Shown here: positions 1-9,339 of the stretch, piece by piece
How positions within the stretch are numbered: the first letter of the stretch is position 1
How the letters are laid out: each line of letters begins with the position of its first letter
Source of the DNA: an uncultured Pelagibacteraceae bacterium
GTDB taxonomy: Bacteria > Pseudomonadota > Alphaproteobacteria > Pelagibacterales > Pelagibacteraceae
Assembly (NCBI GenBank): GCA_902600205.1
Contig: CACKIN010000001.1
Coordinates: 1 to 64,000 of the forward strand
Direction of reading: 5' to 3'
Length of the DNA stretch: 64,000 bases
The notes under the pieces: generated by a model
Seen by the model: only the letters and a program-made list of their open reading frames with translations
The model's database searches: none
What the model was told of the DNA's origin: nothing
Program-made: the position numbers and the translations under genes

Positions 1-792
1 GCAACACCAATAGGAAATATGGGCGATATTTCTTTTAGAGCAATTGAAACCTTAAGAAAATCAGATTTAATTTTATGCGAAGATACAAGAGTTTCAAAAA
101 ATATTCTAAAAAAATTTGAAATTAAGAAAAAAATAATTTCTAATCATAAATTTAATGAGACTAAAAATTTAAATATTGTTTTAGAACTTCTTAAAAATAA
201 TAAAATAGTATCTTTAGTTTCTGATGCTGGAACGCCGGCAGTTTCTGATCCTGGAAAAATACTTGTAAAAGAATGTATAAAAAATGGAATTGATATTTTT
301 CCAATCCCTGGTCCATCTGCAGTAAGTGCAGCAATATCAATAAGTGGATTTTCAGATAATTTTTACTTTTCTGGATTTCTACCAGAAAAGCAAAACCAAA
401 TCAGAAAATTGTTTCAGGAATTATCAAATCTTGAATGTTCAATTGTATTTTTTATATCACCCAATAAATTCAGTAAAAGAATTAATGATATTAAAGAATT
501 CTTTTTGGAGAGAGAAATACTAATTTGTAGAGAAATTAGCAAGTATCATGAAGAATATATTAGAACATCAGTAAATGAATTATCAAAAATTAATTTTTCA
601 AGAAAAGGTGAAATAACTGTTGTTATTTCTGAGATGAAAAAAGAAAAATTAGGTTTTAAAGAACTAGGGGAATCAGATAAAAAAAAGATAAATAAATTAA
701 TTAAAAAAATGACTATTAATGTTGCTAGAAAAAAAAATATTTCAAAAAAAATTATTTACAAATATTGTATAAAAATTAAAAATGAAAATTAG
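1..792 (+). CDS. rsmI: 16S rRNA (cytidine-2'-O)-methyltransferase RsmI, 5' end cut by the window
   Basis: RsmI is the SAM-dependent enzyme that 2'-O-methylates C1402 of 16S rRNA in the ribosomal decoding centre. The reading frame is open from base 1, where it already encodes ATPIGNMGD, part of the family's N-terminal TPIGN motif, so the Met at base 19 is internal and the true start lies only a little upstream. Family motifs follow in order: CEDTR, SDAGTPAVSDPG, and FPIPGPSAVSAA in the cofactor-binding tetrapyrrole-methylase fold. The 3' end overlaps the next gene by 11 bases, so the two are probably co-transcribed. The identification is secure; only the first few residues are missing. Confidence 0.95.
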   Translation, partial: ATPIGNMGDISFRAIETLRKSDLILCEDTRVSKNILKKFEIKKKIISNHKFNETKNLNIVLELLKNNKIVSLVSDAGTPAVSDPGKILVKECIKNGIDIFPIPGPSAVSAAISISGFSDNFYFSGFLPEKQNQIRKLFQELSNLECSIVFFISPNKFSKRINDIKEFFLEREILICREISKYHEEYIRTSVNELSKINFSRKGEITVVISEMKKEKLGFKELGESDKKKINKLIKKMTINVARKKNISKKIIYKYCIKIKNEN

Positions 793-1375
793 AAAAATTC
801 TATTTTTAATAAGTTTTATAATTCTTTCAGGATGTGTTGGGTATTCTTCAACAGGTGTTTTAGGTACAGGTGTTTCGATTGCTTTAGACCCTAGGAGTTT
901 AGGAACACAGATAGATGACTCTATAATGCAGCAAAATTTGAGAGCAAAATTATTATCAGCAGACAAAAGTTATATTATTTCAGTAAAAACAAAAATTCTT
1001 GATGGAAGAATATTTCTTACAGGAAAAGTAAGCTCAGTTGAGGATAAATTAAAAATCACCAAACTAGCTTGGGAAATAAAAGGTGCAAGATCAGTTAAAA
1101 ATGATTTAAGAATAAAAGAAGAGTTTAATTTTAAAAGATCTGCTAAAGATTTACTTTTAACATCACAGCTTAGAGCAGCTTTAATAGCAAATAAAAAAGT
1201 AAAATCAGTTAACTATAATATAGATTCTTATAAAAAGAAAATTTACATTTATGGAATAGCTCAAAACGAAACTGAAAGAGATGAGGTGACTAGGGAAGCA
1301 AAACAAATATTGGATGTCGAAGATGTAATCACCAGTATATTTTTAGTTGATGATTTGAGGGTTATTAAAAATTAG
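782..1375 (+). CDS. BON-domain outer-membrane lipoprotein (DolP/YraP-like)
   Basis: This 197-residue protein starts with a lipoprotein signal peptide (basic MKIRK, hydrophobic core, lipobox LSGC with Cys near residue 18). Two BON domains follow at about residues 50-110 and 120-190; these bind phospholipid and are found in periplasmic envelope-integrity proteins. In E. coli the homologous dolP (yraP) sits in the same neighbourhood as rsmI, which supports the assignment. The start overlaps the rsmI end by 11 bases. The stop shares 4 bases with the stop of the convergent malic enzyme gene. The family is clear; an exact DolP role is inferred from domain order and synteny. Confidence 0.85.
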   Translation: MKIRKILFLISFIILSGCVGYSSTGVLGTGVSIALDPRSLGTQIDDSIMQQNLRAKLLSADKSYIISVKTKILDGRIFLTGKVSSVEDKLKITKLAWEIKGARSVKNDLRIKEEFNFKRSAKDLLLTSQLRAALIANKKVKSVNYNIDSYKKKIYIYGIAQNETERDEVTREAKQILDVEDVITSIFLVDDLRVIKN

Positions 1376-3669
1376 CTTTTATTCAAATTTTTTTTATAAT
1401 CAATTATTCCTGCTGAGTATGCAGCTACCGATGCCAAGTTCAAAATTTCAGATGTAGATGATCTCAAAGGAGCTATTTCGATTGGTTGAGCAAGACCTAT
1501 TAATAATGGACCAATTACTTTTGCGCCTCCTAATGTCTTCATAATTTTATAGGAAATTGCAGCACTATGTTGACCAGGCATGATTAAAATATTTGCTTTA
1601 CCTACTATTTCTGAAAATGGATATAAATCAGAATATTCATCATCAAGCGCCACATCTGGTTGCATATCTCCATCAAATTTAAAATCTACTTTTCTATCTT
1701 TTAATATTTCAACAGCCTCTCTTATATGTTTTGTTCTGCTAGTTATTGGTTGACCAAATGTTGAATGAGATAAAAAAGCAACTTTTGGATCAATTCCAAA
1801 TAATCTTACAACTCTTGCAGATGAAATTGCTATATCGGCTAATTCTTCGGATGAAGGATATTCGTTAACTGATGTATCTCCTATAAATATTGTTTTTCCT
1901 TTCCATACTATCATGTTTAACCCGAACATTATTTCTCCTGTACGAGCAGGTATAACTTTTTTTATCTTTTCAAGTGACTGTGAATATCTTCTTGTATTAC
2001 CTGTTACCATTGCATCTGCATCTCCACATTCAACCATACAAGACGCCCAAATAACTCTATCATTTCTAATCATCCTATCACAATCTCTTTCAAGTAAACC
2101 ATGATCTCTATGCATTTTCTTGAAAAGAAATTTTACATATTTATCTCTCAATTTTTTGTCAGTTGAATTAACAATTTTAATATTCAGATTTTCTCCATAA
2201 CCAATTTCTTTTAATCTTTGCTTAACGATGTTTTCTTTTGCAACAATTATAGGAGTTCCTAAACCACTATTTTTAAATGCAATTGCAGCTTTTAAAGTAT
2301 TTTCATCCTCACCATCTGCAAACACAACTATTTTCTGGTTCTTTTTAATTTTAGAATTAATTCCTTGAAGAATAGTAACCGATGGATCTAATCTTTGTTT
2401 TAACTGCTCAGAATATAAACTAAAATTTTCAATTTTTTTTCTTGCTACATCAGTTTTCATTGCTGCTTTTGCTACAGCTACTGGAATTACGCTTATCAGT
2501 CTTGGATCAAAAGTAGAGGGAATAATATAATCTTTTCCATATTTTGGTCGATCTCCTCCCATTGCTGCTGCAACTTCATCTGGAACTCTCTCTCTAGCTA
2601 ATTTTGCAATTGCATTAGCAGCAGCTATTTTCATTTCCTCATTTATCATTTTTGCTCTTACATCAAGAGCACCTCTGAATATGTATGGGAAACCAATTAA
2701 ATTATTTACTTGATTTGCATAATCTGATCTACCAGTTGCTATGATCGCGTCTTTTCTAATTTTATAGACATCTTCAGGTAAAATTTCTGGATCTGGATTA
2801 GCGCAAGCAAATATAATTGGATTTTTTGCCATTCGTTTAATCATTTCTTTTTTTAAAATACCAGCTGAAGATAAACCTAAAAAAACATCTGCATTTTGTA
2901 ATGCGTCATTCAAATTCTTATTTTTGGTTTTTTTTGCATATTTTAGTTTCCACTTATTCAATCCTTCTCTATTTGAACTTATTACACCCTTACTATCTAG
3001 CATAGTCAAATTTTCTTTTTTTACTCCCAATTTAATAAATAAATCTGAGCATGCCATTGCTGAGGCTCCTGCACCATTTACAACAACTTTAATTTTAGAA
3101 ATTTTTTTTTTTGTTATGTGTATTGAATTAATTAAAGCAGCGGATGTAATGATTGCTGTTCCATGTTGATCATCATGAAATACAGGTATGTCCAGTATTT
3201 CTTTTAGTTTTTCCTCAATTATGAAACATTCTGGAGCAGCGATATCCTCAAGATTAATACCTCCAAAACTTACTGCAAAGTTCTTTATACTACTGACTAT
3301 TTCTTTAGGATCTGCACAATCAATTTCTAAATCAATAGCATCTATATCTGCAAATCTTTTAAACAAAACTGCTTTTCCCTCCATCACAGGTTTTGATGCA
3401 ATTGCTCCAAGATTTCCCAATCCTAAAATTGCAGACCCATTACTTATTACAGCAACTAAATTTCCCTTAGTTGTATAATCGTAGGCTCGTTCCGGATTTT
3501 TATAAATTTCCTTAACTGGTGCTGCTACGCCAGGAGAATATGCTAAAGCAAGGTCCCTTTTTGATGTCATCGGTTTTGATGAATTGATCTCAATCTTGCC
3601 AGATTTATTTGAATTATGAAACTCAAGTGCTTCTTTATCAGAATAATGTTCAATTTTGTTTTTTTTCAT
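1372..3669 (-). CDS. maeB: NADP-dependent malic enzyme with C-terminal phosphotransacetylase-like domain
   Basis: This enzyme oxidatively decarboxylates malate to pyruvate and produces NADPH. The 765-residue protein has the MaeB architecture: a malic enzyme domain at about residues 1-420 (SPGVAAPVKEI, HDDQHGTAI, and a GAGASAMA dinucleotide-binding motif) and a C-terminal phosphotransacetylase-like domain at about 430-765 that is regulatory in characterised homologues. The start at 3669 (MKKNKIEHYSD) fits the family. An open frame continues upstream to 3867 but would run into murJ and has no homology to the family. The gene is divergent from murJ with a 49-base gap. With pyruvate dehydrogenase farther along the window it links C4 acids to acetyl-CoA. 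Confidence 0.95.
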   Translation of the reverse strand: MKKNKIEHYSDKEALEFHNSNKSGKIEINSSKPMTSKRDLALAYSPGVAAPVKEIYKNPERAYDYTTKGNLVAVISNGSAILGLGNLGAIASKPVMEGKAVLFKRFADIDAIDLEIDCADPKEIVSSIKNFAVSFGGINLEDIAAPECFIIEEKLKEILDIPVFHDDQHGTAIITSAALINSIHITKKKISKIKVVVNGAGASAMACSDLFIKLGVKKENLTMLDSKGVISSNREGLNKWKLKYAKKTKNKNLNDALQNADVFLGLSSAGILKKEMIKRMAKNPIIFACANPDPEILPEDVYKIRKDAIIATGRSDYANQVNNLIGFPYIFRGALDVRAKMINEEMKIAAANAIAKLARERVPDEVAAAMGGDRPKYGKDYIIPSTFDPRLISVIPVAVAKAAMKTDVARKKIENFSLYSEQLKQRLDPSVTILQGINSKIKKNQKIVVFADGEDENTLKAAIAFKNSGLGTPIIVAKENIVKQRLKEIGYGENLNIKIVNSTDKKLRDKYVKFLFKKMHRDHGLLERDCDRMIRNDRVIWASCMVECGDADAMVTGNTRRYSQSLEKIKKVIPARTGEIMFGLNMIVWKGKTIFIGDTSVNEYPSSEELADIAISSARVVRLFGIDPKVAFLSHSTFGQPITSRTKHIREAVEILKDRKVDFKFDGDMQPDVALDDEYSDLYPFSEIVGKANILIMPGQHSAAISYKIMKTLGGAKVIGPLLIGLAQPIEIAPLRSSTSEILNLASVAAYSAGIIDYKKNLNKS

Positions 3670-3718
3670 TATGTAAATTAAATATACTATTAAGGTAAAT
3701 TTAAGACTAATATGATTT

Positions 3719-5248
3719 ATGAACCTCATTAAGTCAACAACCACATTCAGTCTATTCGTTTTATTAAGCAGAGTTCTTGGATATATCAGGGATTTTTTCA
3801 TAGCAATATACCTTGGGTCTGGGACTTTAGCAGATGCTTTTTTTGTAGCCTTTAGAATTCCAAACACTTTTAGAAGATTATTTTCTGAAGGAACATTTAA
3901 TGCGGCCTTTGTTCCATCTTATTCGTCTGAACTTATTAAAGGAAAAAAAAATTCAAACTCATTTGCAAACACAATTTTTAATTTGTTACTATTAGGATTA
4001 TTTTTCACAATTTTAATAATTGAAATATTTATGCCTACATTTATTAAAATTATTGCTCCAGGATTTACAAATAACTCAGAAAAATTTAATATCGCAATCG
4101 ATTTAACAAGAATTACTTTTCCATTTCTATTTTTTATAAGTCTTGCATCTTTTTTTTCAGCTATTTTAAACTCACATAATAGGTTTGCAGCTTCAGCTGC
4201 AGCACCAATAATTCTTAACATATTGTTGATAATTTGTTTGTTATATGCTGAAAATTTAAATGAAAATTTGGTTTATTATCTATCTTATACAGTTACTTTT
4301 GCTGGAGCGATTCAATTTATATTTTTATTATTATTTGTCAAAAAATACTTCGTAATAAATATTAATTTTAATTTAGCAATAAACAAAAAAGTTAAAAAAT
4401 TTTTTAGTAAACTTTTACCAAGTGTATTTTCATCAGGTGTAACTCAAATAAATATTTTAGTTGGAACCATCATTGCTTCTTTTCAGGCAAGCGCAGTATC
4501 TTATTTATATTATGCTGACAGAATCTATCAGATAAATTTAGCAGTAGCTGGCATTGCCATAGGTACAGTAATACTACCTAACTTAAGTCGACACATAAGA
4601 AATAACAAATCTCAAAAAACTATAGAACTTCAAAACAAAGCATTAGAACTAAGTTTATTTTTGAGTCTGCCAGCATCTTTTGCTCTTATAATTGGTTCAG
4701 AACAAATCACATCTGCTTTATTTGGATATGGTTCTTTCGACAATAAAAGTGTTTATAATTCAGCAAAAGCTTTGTTTTATTTTTCATTTGGACTACCTGC
4801 ATTTTCTTTAATAAAAATATTCTCAACTTTTTTATTTGCAAGAGATGATACAAAAACACCTTTCAAGTATTCATTGATTTCTGTGATTTTAAACATAATA
4901 ATAAGTTTAACTTTTTTTTCAAAAGTCGGATTTATTATAATTCCAATTGCTACAACAATTTCTTCATGGTTCAATGGAATTATTTTACTGATATTTGTAA
5001 TTAACAGAGAATATTTTAAATTTAGTTCTAATTTTGTAGTTCAAATAACAAAAATTATTTTTTCAAATATAATTGCAATTCTTATTTTTTATTTTTTAAT
5101 AAATTTTCTATCAAGTTATCTAGACTATGAGAATAATTATAAATTAATTTTAATCATTTTGATTGTTTTATTAACATTCATTTCATACATGGTGGTTTCA
5201 ATTATTATAAAAGCCTTTAAAATCTCTGATATTAATTTAAAGTATTAA
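3719..5248 (+). CDS. murJ: Lipid II flippase MurJ (MviN)
   Basis: MurJ moves the peptidoglycan precursor lipid II across the inner membrane. The 509-residue protein is almost entirely hydrophobic, with about 14 membrane segments. It opens with the family signature: SRVLGYIRDFFIA at about residues 17-29, then ADAFFVAFRIPNTFRRLFSEG. Length matches typical MurJ. It begins 49 bases from the divergent malic enzyme start and ends 3 bases before trpS, so murJ-trpS is probably one transcript, an order common in Alphaproteobacteria. Confidence 0.95.
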   Translation: MNLIKSTTTFSLFVLLSRVLGYIRDFFIAIYLGSGTLADAFFVAFRIPNTFRRLFSEGTFNAAFVPSYSSELIKGKKNSNSFANTIFNLLLLGLFFTILIIEIFMPTFIKIIAPGFTNNSEKFNIAIDLTRITFPFLFFISLASFFSAILNSHNRFAASAAAPIILNILLIICLLYAENLNENLVYYLSYTVTFAGAIQFIFLLLFVKKYFVININFNLAINKKVKKFFSKLLPSVFSSGVTQINILVGTIIASFQASAVSYLYYADRIYQINLAVAGIAIGTVILPNLSRHIRNNKSQKTIELQNKALELSLFLSLPASFALIIGSEQITSALFGYGSFDNKSVYNSAKALFYFSFGLPAFSLIKIFSTFLFARDDTKTPFKYSLISVILNIIISLTFFSKVGFIIIPIATTISSWFNGIILLIFVINREYFKFSSNFVVQITKIIFSNIIAILIFYFLINFLSSYLDYENNYKLILIILIVLLTFISYMVVSIIIKAFKISDINLKY

Positions 5249-5251
5249 TAC

Positions 5252-6253
5252 ATGTCCAAAAAAATATTTTCTGGTGTTCAACCAACAGGTAATCTTCACT
5301 TGGGTAATTACCTCGGAGCTATCAAAAATTTTGTTGAACTAAATAATGAAAAAGAAAACAATTGTATATTTTGTGTAGTAGATCTTCACGCAATAACTGT
5401 TAAGCAAGACAAAGATCAATTAAAGAAAAATATTTATGAAACCGCAGCAACTTTTATTGCTAGTGGCATCGATCCCTATAAAAGTATAATTTTCAATCAA
5501 TCAAAAGTAAGTGCGCATACAGAGTTTTCATGGATATTAAGTTGCATGACACCAATGGGTTGGTTGAATAGAATGACTCAATTTAAAGAAAAAGCAGGTA
5601 AAGATAAGGAAAAAGCATCAATTGGTTTATACATTTATCCAATATTGATGGCTAGCGATATATTATTGTATGACGCTACCCATGTTCCTGTTGGAGACGA
5701 TCAAAAACAGCATTTAGAGTTAACAAGAGATATAGCTCAAAAATTTAATAAAGATTTTAATTGTGAAGATTTTTTAAAAGTTCCAGAACCATTAATAAAA
5801 ACAAATTTTTCTAGAATAATGAGTTTAAAAGACGGTCAAAAAAAAATGAGTAAATCAGATCCATCTAATTTGAGTAGAATTAACTTAACAGATTCCAAAG
5901 ATGCAATTATAAATAAAATCAAAAAGGCAAAAACTGACTCTTTTCCAATACCAGATGAGGAGCAAAAATTGAAAGATAGACCTGAAGCTAAAAATCTTCT
6001 CGGGATTTATTCTAGTGTTTCAAATCAAACTTTAGGAAAAACTTTAAACGAATTTGATGGTAAAAACTTTTCAGATCTAAAGAGTCGATTAGCTGAAATT
6101 TTATCTGATAAAATTTCTCCCATATCAAACGAAATTAAAAAATTAATGGATGACCACAAATATATAGAGGATATATTGTTAGAAGGTGCAAATAAAGCTG
6201 ATGAAATCGCTGAAAAAAAAATGAAAGAAATAAAGAATATAATAGGTTTTTAA
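5252..6253 (+). CDS. trpS: Tryptophanyl-tRNA synthetase
   Basis: This class I aminoacyl-tRNA synthetase charges tRNA-Trp. The 333-residue protein shows the HIGH-equivalent motif PTGNLHLGNYLG at residues 11-22 and a perfect KMSKS loop at residues 198-202, the two ATP-binding signatures. Length is normal for bacterial TrpS. It lies 3 bases after murJ. The next gene, an Nfu-type protein, starts 39 bases later. Confidence 0.97.
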   Translation: MSKKIFSGVQPTGNLHLGNYLGAIKNFVELNNEKENNCIFCVVDLHAITVKQDKDQLKKNIYETAATFIASGIDPYKSIIFNQSKVSAHTEFSWILSCMTPMGWLNRMTQFKEKAGKDKEKASIGLYIYPILMASDILLYDATHVPVGDDQKQHLELTRDIAQKFNKDFNCEDFLKVPEPLIKTNFSRIMSLKDGQKKMSKSDPSNLSRINLTDSKDAIINKIKKAKTDSFPIPDEEQKLKDRPEAKNLLGIYSSVSNQTLGKTLNEFDGKNFSDLKSRLAEILSDKISPISNEIKKLMDDHKYIEDILLEGANKADEIAEKKMKEIKNIIGF

Positions 6254-6292
6254 AATTCTTTAAATTTCATTATTTATGATTATATAAATACT

Positions 6293-6835
6293 ATGTTTAT
6301 ACAAACCGAAGAAACTCCAAATCCAAATTCCCTTAAATTTTTACCGGGAAAAGGTGTATCAAATGATGGACCTTATGAATTTCTTAATAAAAACGAAACT
6401 GAAATTCCTATATTAAAAAATATTTTATCAATAAATGGTGTAACAGGAATTTTTTTAAGCGATGATTTTTTATCAATAAATAAATCACAAGATGAAAATT
6501 GGGAAAATATTAAACACATAGTTATTTCTCATCTTAATGAATTTTATGAAGATGGAAACAAATATATAATTGATAAAAATACTAAACTGGAAGATCTCAA
6601 AAACTATGGTGAAATTGAAAAAAAAATAATAAAGATTTTAGAGACTAAAATTAGACCTGCTGTTGCTAGAGATGGAGGAGATATAACTTTTAAAGAATTT
6701 AAAGATGGGAAAGTTATAGTTGTCTTGAAAGGAAGCTGTTCAGGATGTCCATCTTCAACTCTAACTTTAAAACAAGGGGTGCAAAACCTGCTTTGTCACT
6801 ATATTCCAGAAGTCAAAGAAGTTTTAGCTGTATAA
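6293..6835 (+). CDS. NifU/Nfu-type iron-sulfur cluster scaffold or carrier
   Basis: The 180-residue protein has an Nfu N-terminal domain (it begins MFIQTEETPNPNSLKFLPG, the family hallmark) and a C-terminal NifU-like domain at about residues 100-180. The cluster-binding CxxC is at Cys149-Cys152 in GSCSGCPSS. Such proteins assemble or hand over [4Fe-4S] clusters to apo-enzymes; plausible clients in this window are MiaB and the Fe-S protein at 26488. It resembles the alphaproteobacterial and mitochondrial Nfu1 form, which follows trpS in many Alphaproteobacteria. Confidence 0.92.
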   Translation: MFIQTEETPNPNSLKFLPGKGVSNDGPYEFLNKNETEIPILKNILSINGVTGIFLSDDFLSINKSQDENWENIKHIVISHLNEFYEDGNKYIIDKNTKLEDLKNYGEIEKKIIKILETKIRPAVARDGGDITFKEFKDGKVIVVLKGSCSGCPSSTLTLKQGVQNLLCHYIPEVKEVLAV

Positions 6836-6874
6836 TAATATTACAATCATTTATAAAGAATCATTGTCAAAATT

Positions 6875-7957
6875 ATGAATAAAAAAAAATCTAAAAAAAA
6901 ATTAAATGAAGGAAATCTAAATTTTATCAAAACTGCGTTAGCAAGTTTAATATTAATTTTGATATTTTCAGTATTTCCTGACACAATAAATTATATAAAA
7001 AATAATTTTAAATCAAATCAAGTTGTTTTTAATTCATCAAAACAAAATTTTGATGAGATTTTAGATAAACAAAAAAAAAATAATAAAGTTTTAGAGGACT
7101 CAGTCAAAGATAGATTTAGTTGGAATATCTTTGAAGATATTGACGTTTTTGGTAAAAATGAAAATAATGAGGATCCACAAAGATTAAGTGCTACAACTAT
7201 TGAGGAACTCTTTAACGAAAATGGCTATAGTCTCGATATTGTAAAAGAAACAAAATTAGTAAATGCAGGAAATCAATTAACTAGACTACCTAAGGAGCTT
7301 AAAAATATTGAAAGTCCAAAAAAAAGAAAAGAACTTTTTATTAAGATAGTTTTACCTTTAATTATTGAGGAAAATTTCAAAATAAGATTTGATAGAAAAA
7401 AACTTTTTCAAATACTTAATAAAAATAACACTACAAAACGTGACAAAGCTTGGCTAGATCTTAAATTTAAGCAGTATGGAATAAAAAATAATGATCTATC
7501 AAGACTTAAAATTAGGATGGATGAAATTCCAGTTTCATTAGCCATAGCCCAAGCTGCCAAAGAGACTGGATGGGGAAGCTCAAGATTTGCTCAGGAGGGA
7601 AATGCATTATTTGGTCAGTGGACTTGGTCAGGTGAGGGTATAAGGCCCCTTGATGTTGAAAAAAATGATACACATAAAGTTGCAAAATTTAAAATACTTA
7701 AAGCCTCAGTTAGAGCATATCAGAGAAATCTCAATACTCATTCAAGTTATAGAGAATTTAGAGTTGAACGTGCAATTCAAAGAGATAACAACAAAAAATT
7801 AAATAGTATAAAATTGGTTAACTTTCTAGACAAATATGCCGAAACAGGTAAAGAATATACAGAGGTTCTAAAAAAAATAATTTTGCAAAACAATTTGATT
7901 GATTTTGATGATGTTGAAATTCTACCTACAAGCTTAAAAATGAAAAATTTAATTTAA
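6875..7957 (+). CDS. Membrane-anchored Bax-like glucosaminidase-family protein
   Basis: The 360-residue protein has one membrane segment near residues 18-37 after a lysine-rich start, so it is probably an inner-membrane-anchored periplasmic enzyme. The C-terminal part at about residues 220-330 matches the Bax/FlgJ N-acetylglucosaminidase fold, with IAQAAKETGWGSSRFA carrying the likely catalytic Glu and then ALFGQWTW. The expected role is peptidoglycan trimming. The N-terminal linker is low-complexity and rich in Lys and Asn. Its stop shares 4 bases with the convergent deacetylase stop. The family is clear; the physiological substrate is inferred. Confidence 0.85.
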   Translation: MNKKKSKKKLNEGNLNFIKTALASLILILIFSVFPDTINYIKNNFKSNQVVFNSSKQNFDEILDKQKKNNKVLEDSVKDRFSWNIFEDIDVFGKNENNEDPQRLSATTIEELFNENGYSLDIVKETKLVNAGNQLTRLPKELKNIESPKKRKELFIKIVLPLIIEENFKIRFDRKKLFQILNKNNTTKRDKAWLDLKFKQYGIKNNDLSRLKIRMDEIPVSLAIAQAAKETGWGSSRFAQEGNALFGQWTWSGEGIRPLDVEKNDTHKVAKFKILKASVRAYQRNLNTHSSYREFRVERAIQRDNNKKLNSIKLVNFLDKYAETGKEYTEVLKKIILQNNLIDFDDVEILPTSLKMKNLI

Positions 7958-9006
7958 TTAAGCGTGAATTGAGTTCCAAACCATCTCCAGCCTTCATTAT
8001 CGTTCAAAGAGCAGTTTATTCTACCCCTTCTAGGTAAAAATTTTTCTGTAAAAACCACTTCAATTTTATTATCTACAAAGTTTAATTTTGTATCTTTCCA
8101 ATCGCCACCTTCATTTGAAAAACAATTTATTGATTTAATATTTTTTTGCTCTTTAAAAAATTCAACTACCATTGGGGGAGGATTATTTATATTTAGTAAA
8201 AATTTTTCTTCTGGTGTTAAAGCTTTATATTGAATTGGCAAAAGATTAATTAAAAAATTAAATCTTTCAAAATCTCCGTATTTTTCATTTATTGGAAATC
8301 TTGGTAACTCAAATTTATCTTTATTTAAATCTATTACACCTGAATGTTGACCAAATGCATAATCAAATTTATTAGAAATGTATTTTTTTTGTTCCAAACT
8401 ATATTCACCAAAAGGATAAGAAAAAAAATTAGGATTGTAATTTAATTTCCTTTTAAAAATTTCAATAGATTTATCTATATCTTTTTTAAAATCCTCAAAT
8501 TTATATTTTATTAAATATTCATGAGAGTGTGAGTGATTGCCAATAACTACAAAATCTTCTTTTGATAATCTAATAATTTCATCCCAACTCATATAACCCT
8601 TTTTACCTACTGTCTCAGTTGATACAAATAAAAGAAATGGAATTTTATTTTTTTTTAAAATTGGCCATGCATTAATATAAAATGATGAAAAAGCATCATC
8701 AATTGTAAGTAAAATTTTTTTTTTATCGCTTATTTTATTAAATTCGTAATCAAAATCTTTTGGATTTAAAAATTCTAGTTTATTAGTTTCAATTATATTT
8801 ATATGTTTTTTGAAAGCATTAATTCTTATATTAGTTGATGGATATTTATTTTCTTCAAATCTATGGTACATTAATGCCAATATCCCTTTCTCTTCTGGTT
8901 CATATTTTTTGTTTACAGTCTCAGCGTAAGCATTTAAAAAAAATGAAAAAAAAATGATAAATTTAATAATTAATGCAGCTAATGAAGAAATTATTTTTGT
9001 GATCAT
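7954..9006 (-). CDS. Secreted polysaccharide deacetylase (NodB fold)
   Basis: This is a carbohydrate esterase family 4-like protein. After a hydrophobic N terminus ending in NAYA (a signal peptidase-like site) come ALMYHRF, TIDDAFSS (the metal- and base-providing Asp pair), the metal-binding HSHSH, and SYPFGEYS. It probably deacetylates an envelope polysaccharide or peptidoglycan sugar in the periplasm. The ATG at 9006 gives a compact signal peptide; an alternative start at 9030 adds 8 residues. Either start lies inside the coding region of the divergent tsaB, giving a head-to-head overlap of at least 53 bases. The C-terminal 100 residues contain a conserved-looking Trp/Cys-rich module of unknown role. 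Confidence 0.85.
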   Translation of the reverse strand: MITKIISSLAALIIKFIIFFSFFLNAYAETVNKKYEPEEKGILALMYHRFEENKYPSTNIRINAFKKHINIIETNKLEFLNPKDFDYEFNKISDKKKILLTIDDAFSSFYINAWPILKKNKIPFLLFVSTETVGKKGYMSWDEIIRLSKEDFVVIGNHSHSHEYLIKYKFEDFKKDIDKSIEIFKRKLNYNPNFFSYPFGEYSLEQKKYISNKFDYAFGQHSGVIDLNKDKFELPRFPINEKYGDFERFNFLINLLPIQYKALTPEEKFLLNINNPPPMVVEFFKEQKNIKSINCFSNEGGDWKDTKLNFVDNKIEVVFTEKFLPRRGRINCSLNDNEGWRWFGTQFTLN

Positions 9007-9331
9007 CGTTAACAAACAATCATATACCACCAGTCATGTAAACAGTAGAGAAAACTTTGATAATTTTATGGAGTTGATTTTAAATTTTTTATATAAAAAA
9101 AAAATTAAATTGAGTGAAATCAATAGAATTTTTGTGAATTTGGGCCCAGGTAAATTTACAAGCCTAAGAATTTCTTTATCAATTGCAAAAGCAATATCTA
9201 TAGCAAATGATGCTGTTTTAGTTGGTTATAAATCTAAAGATTTAATAAATAAAAATTACAAAAATTTAGTAAAATTAAATAATAAAAAATCTTTAAATAA
9301 TAGTTTGATAAAACCTATATATTCGAGTTAA
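8954..9331 (+). CDS. tsaB: Short TsaB, partner in tRNA t6A synthesis
   Basis: TsaB pairs with TsaD to make the t6A37 modification in ANN-decoding tRNAs. The 125-residue product keeps the N-terminal actin-like domain: the start MINLIINAA aligns with the usual ILAIDTA strand, and VNLGPGKFTSLRISLSIAKAIS is the hallmark GPGSFTGLRIG helix region. Family members are usually about 200-230 residues, and most of the second subdomain is missing here. The last residues LIKPIYSS resemble the family C-terminal P-x-Y end, which suggests internal loss rather than simple truncation. The fur gene follows 8 bases later; the usual neighbour rimI is absent. Confidence 0.85.
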   Translation: MINLIINAANEEIIFVIIVNKQSYTTSHVNSRENFDNFMELILNFLYKKKIKLSEINRIFVNLGPGKFTSLRISLSIAKAISIANDAVLVGYKSKDLINKNYKNLVKLNNKKSLNNSLIKPIYSS

Positions 9332-9339
9332 AATAAAAT

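Noticed and set aside
742-966. Reverse-strand open frame over the rsmI/lipoprotein junction
   Set aside because: It lies opposite two well-supported genes and encodes low-complexity sequence with no family features.
3670-3867. In-frame upstream extension of the malic enzyme gene
   Set aside because: It would overlap murJ, has no match to the family, and the ATG at 3669 gives the expected N terminus.
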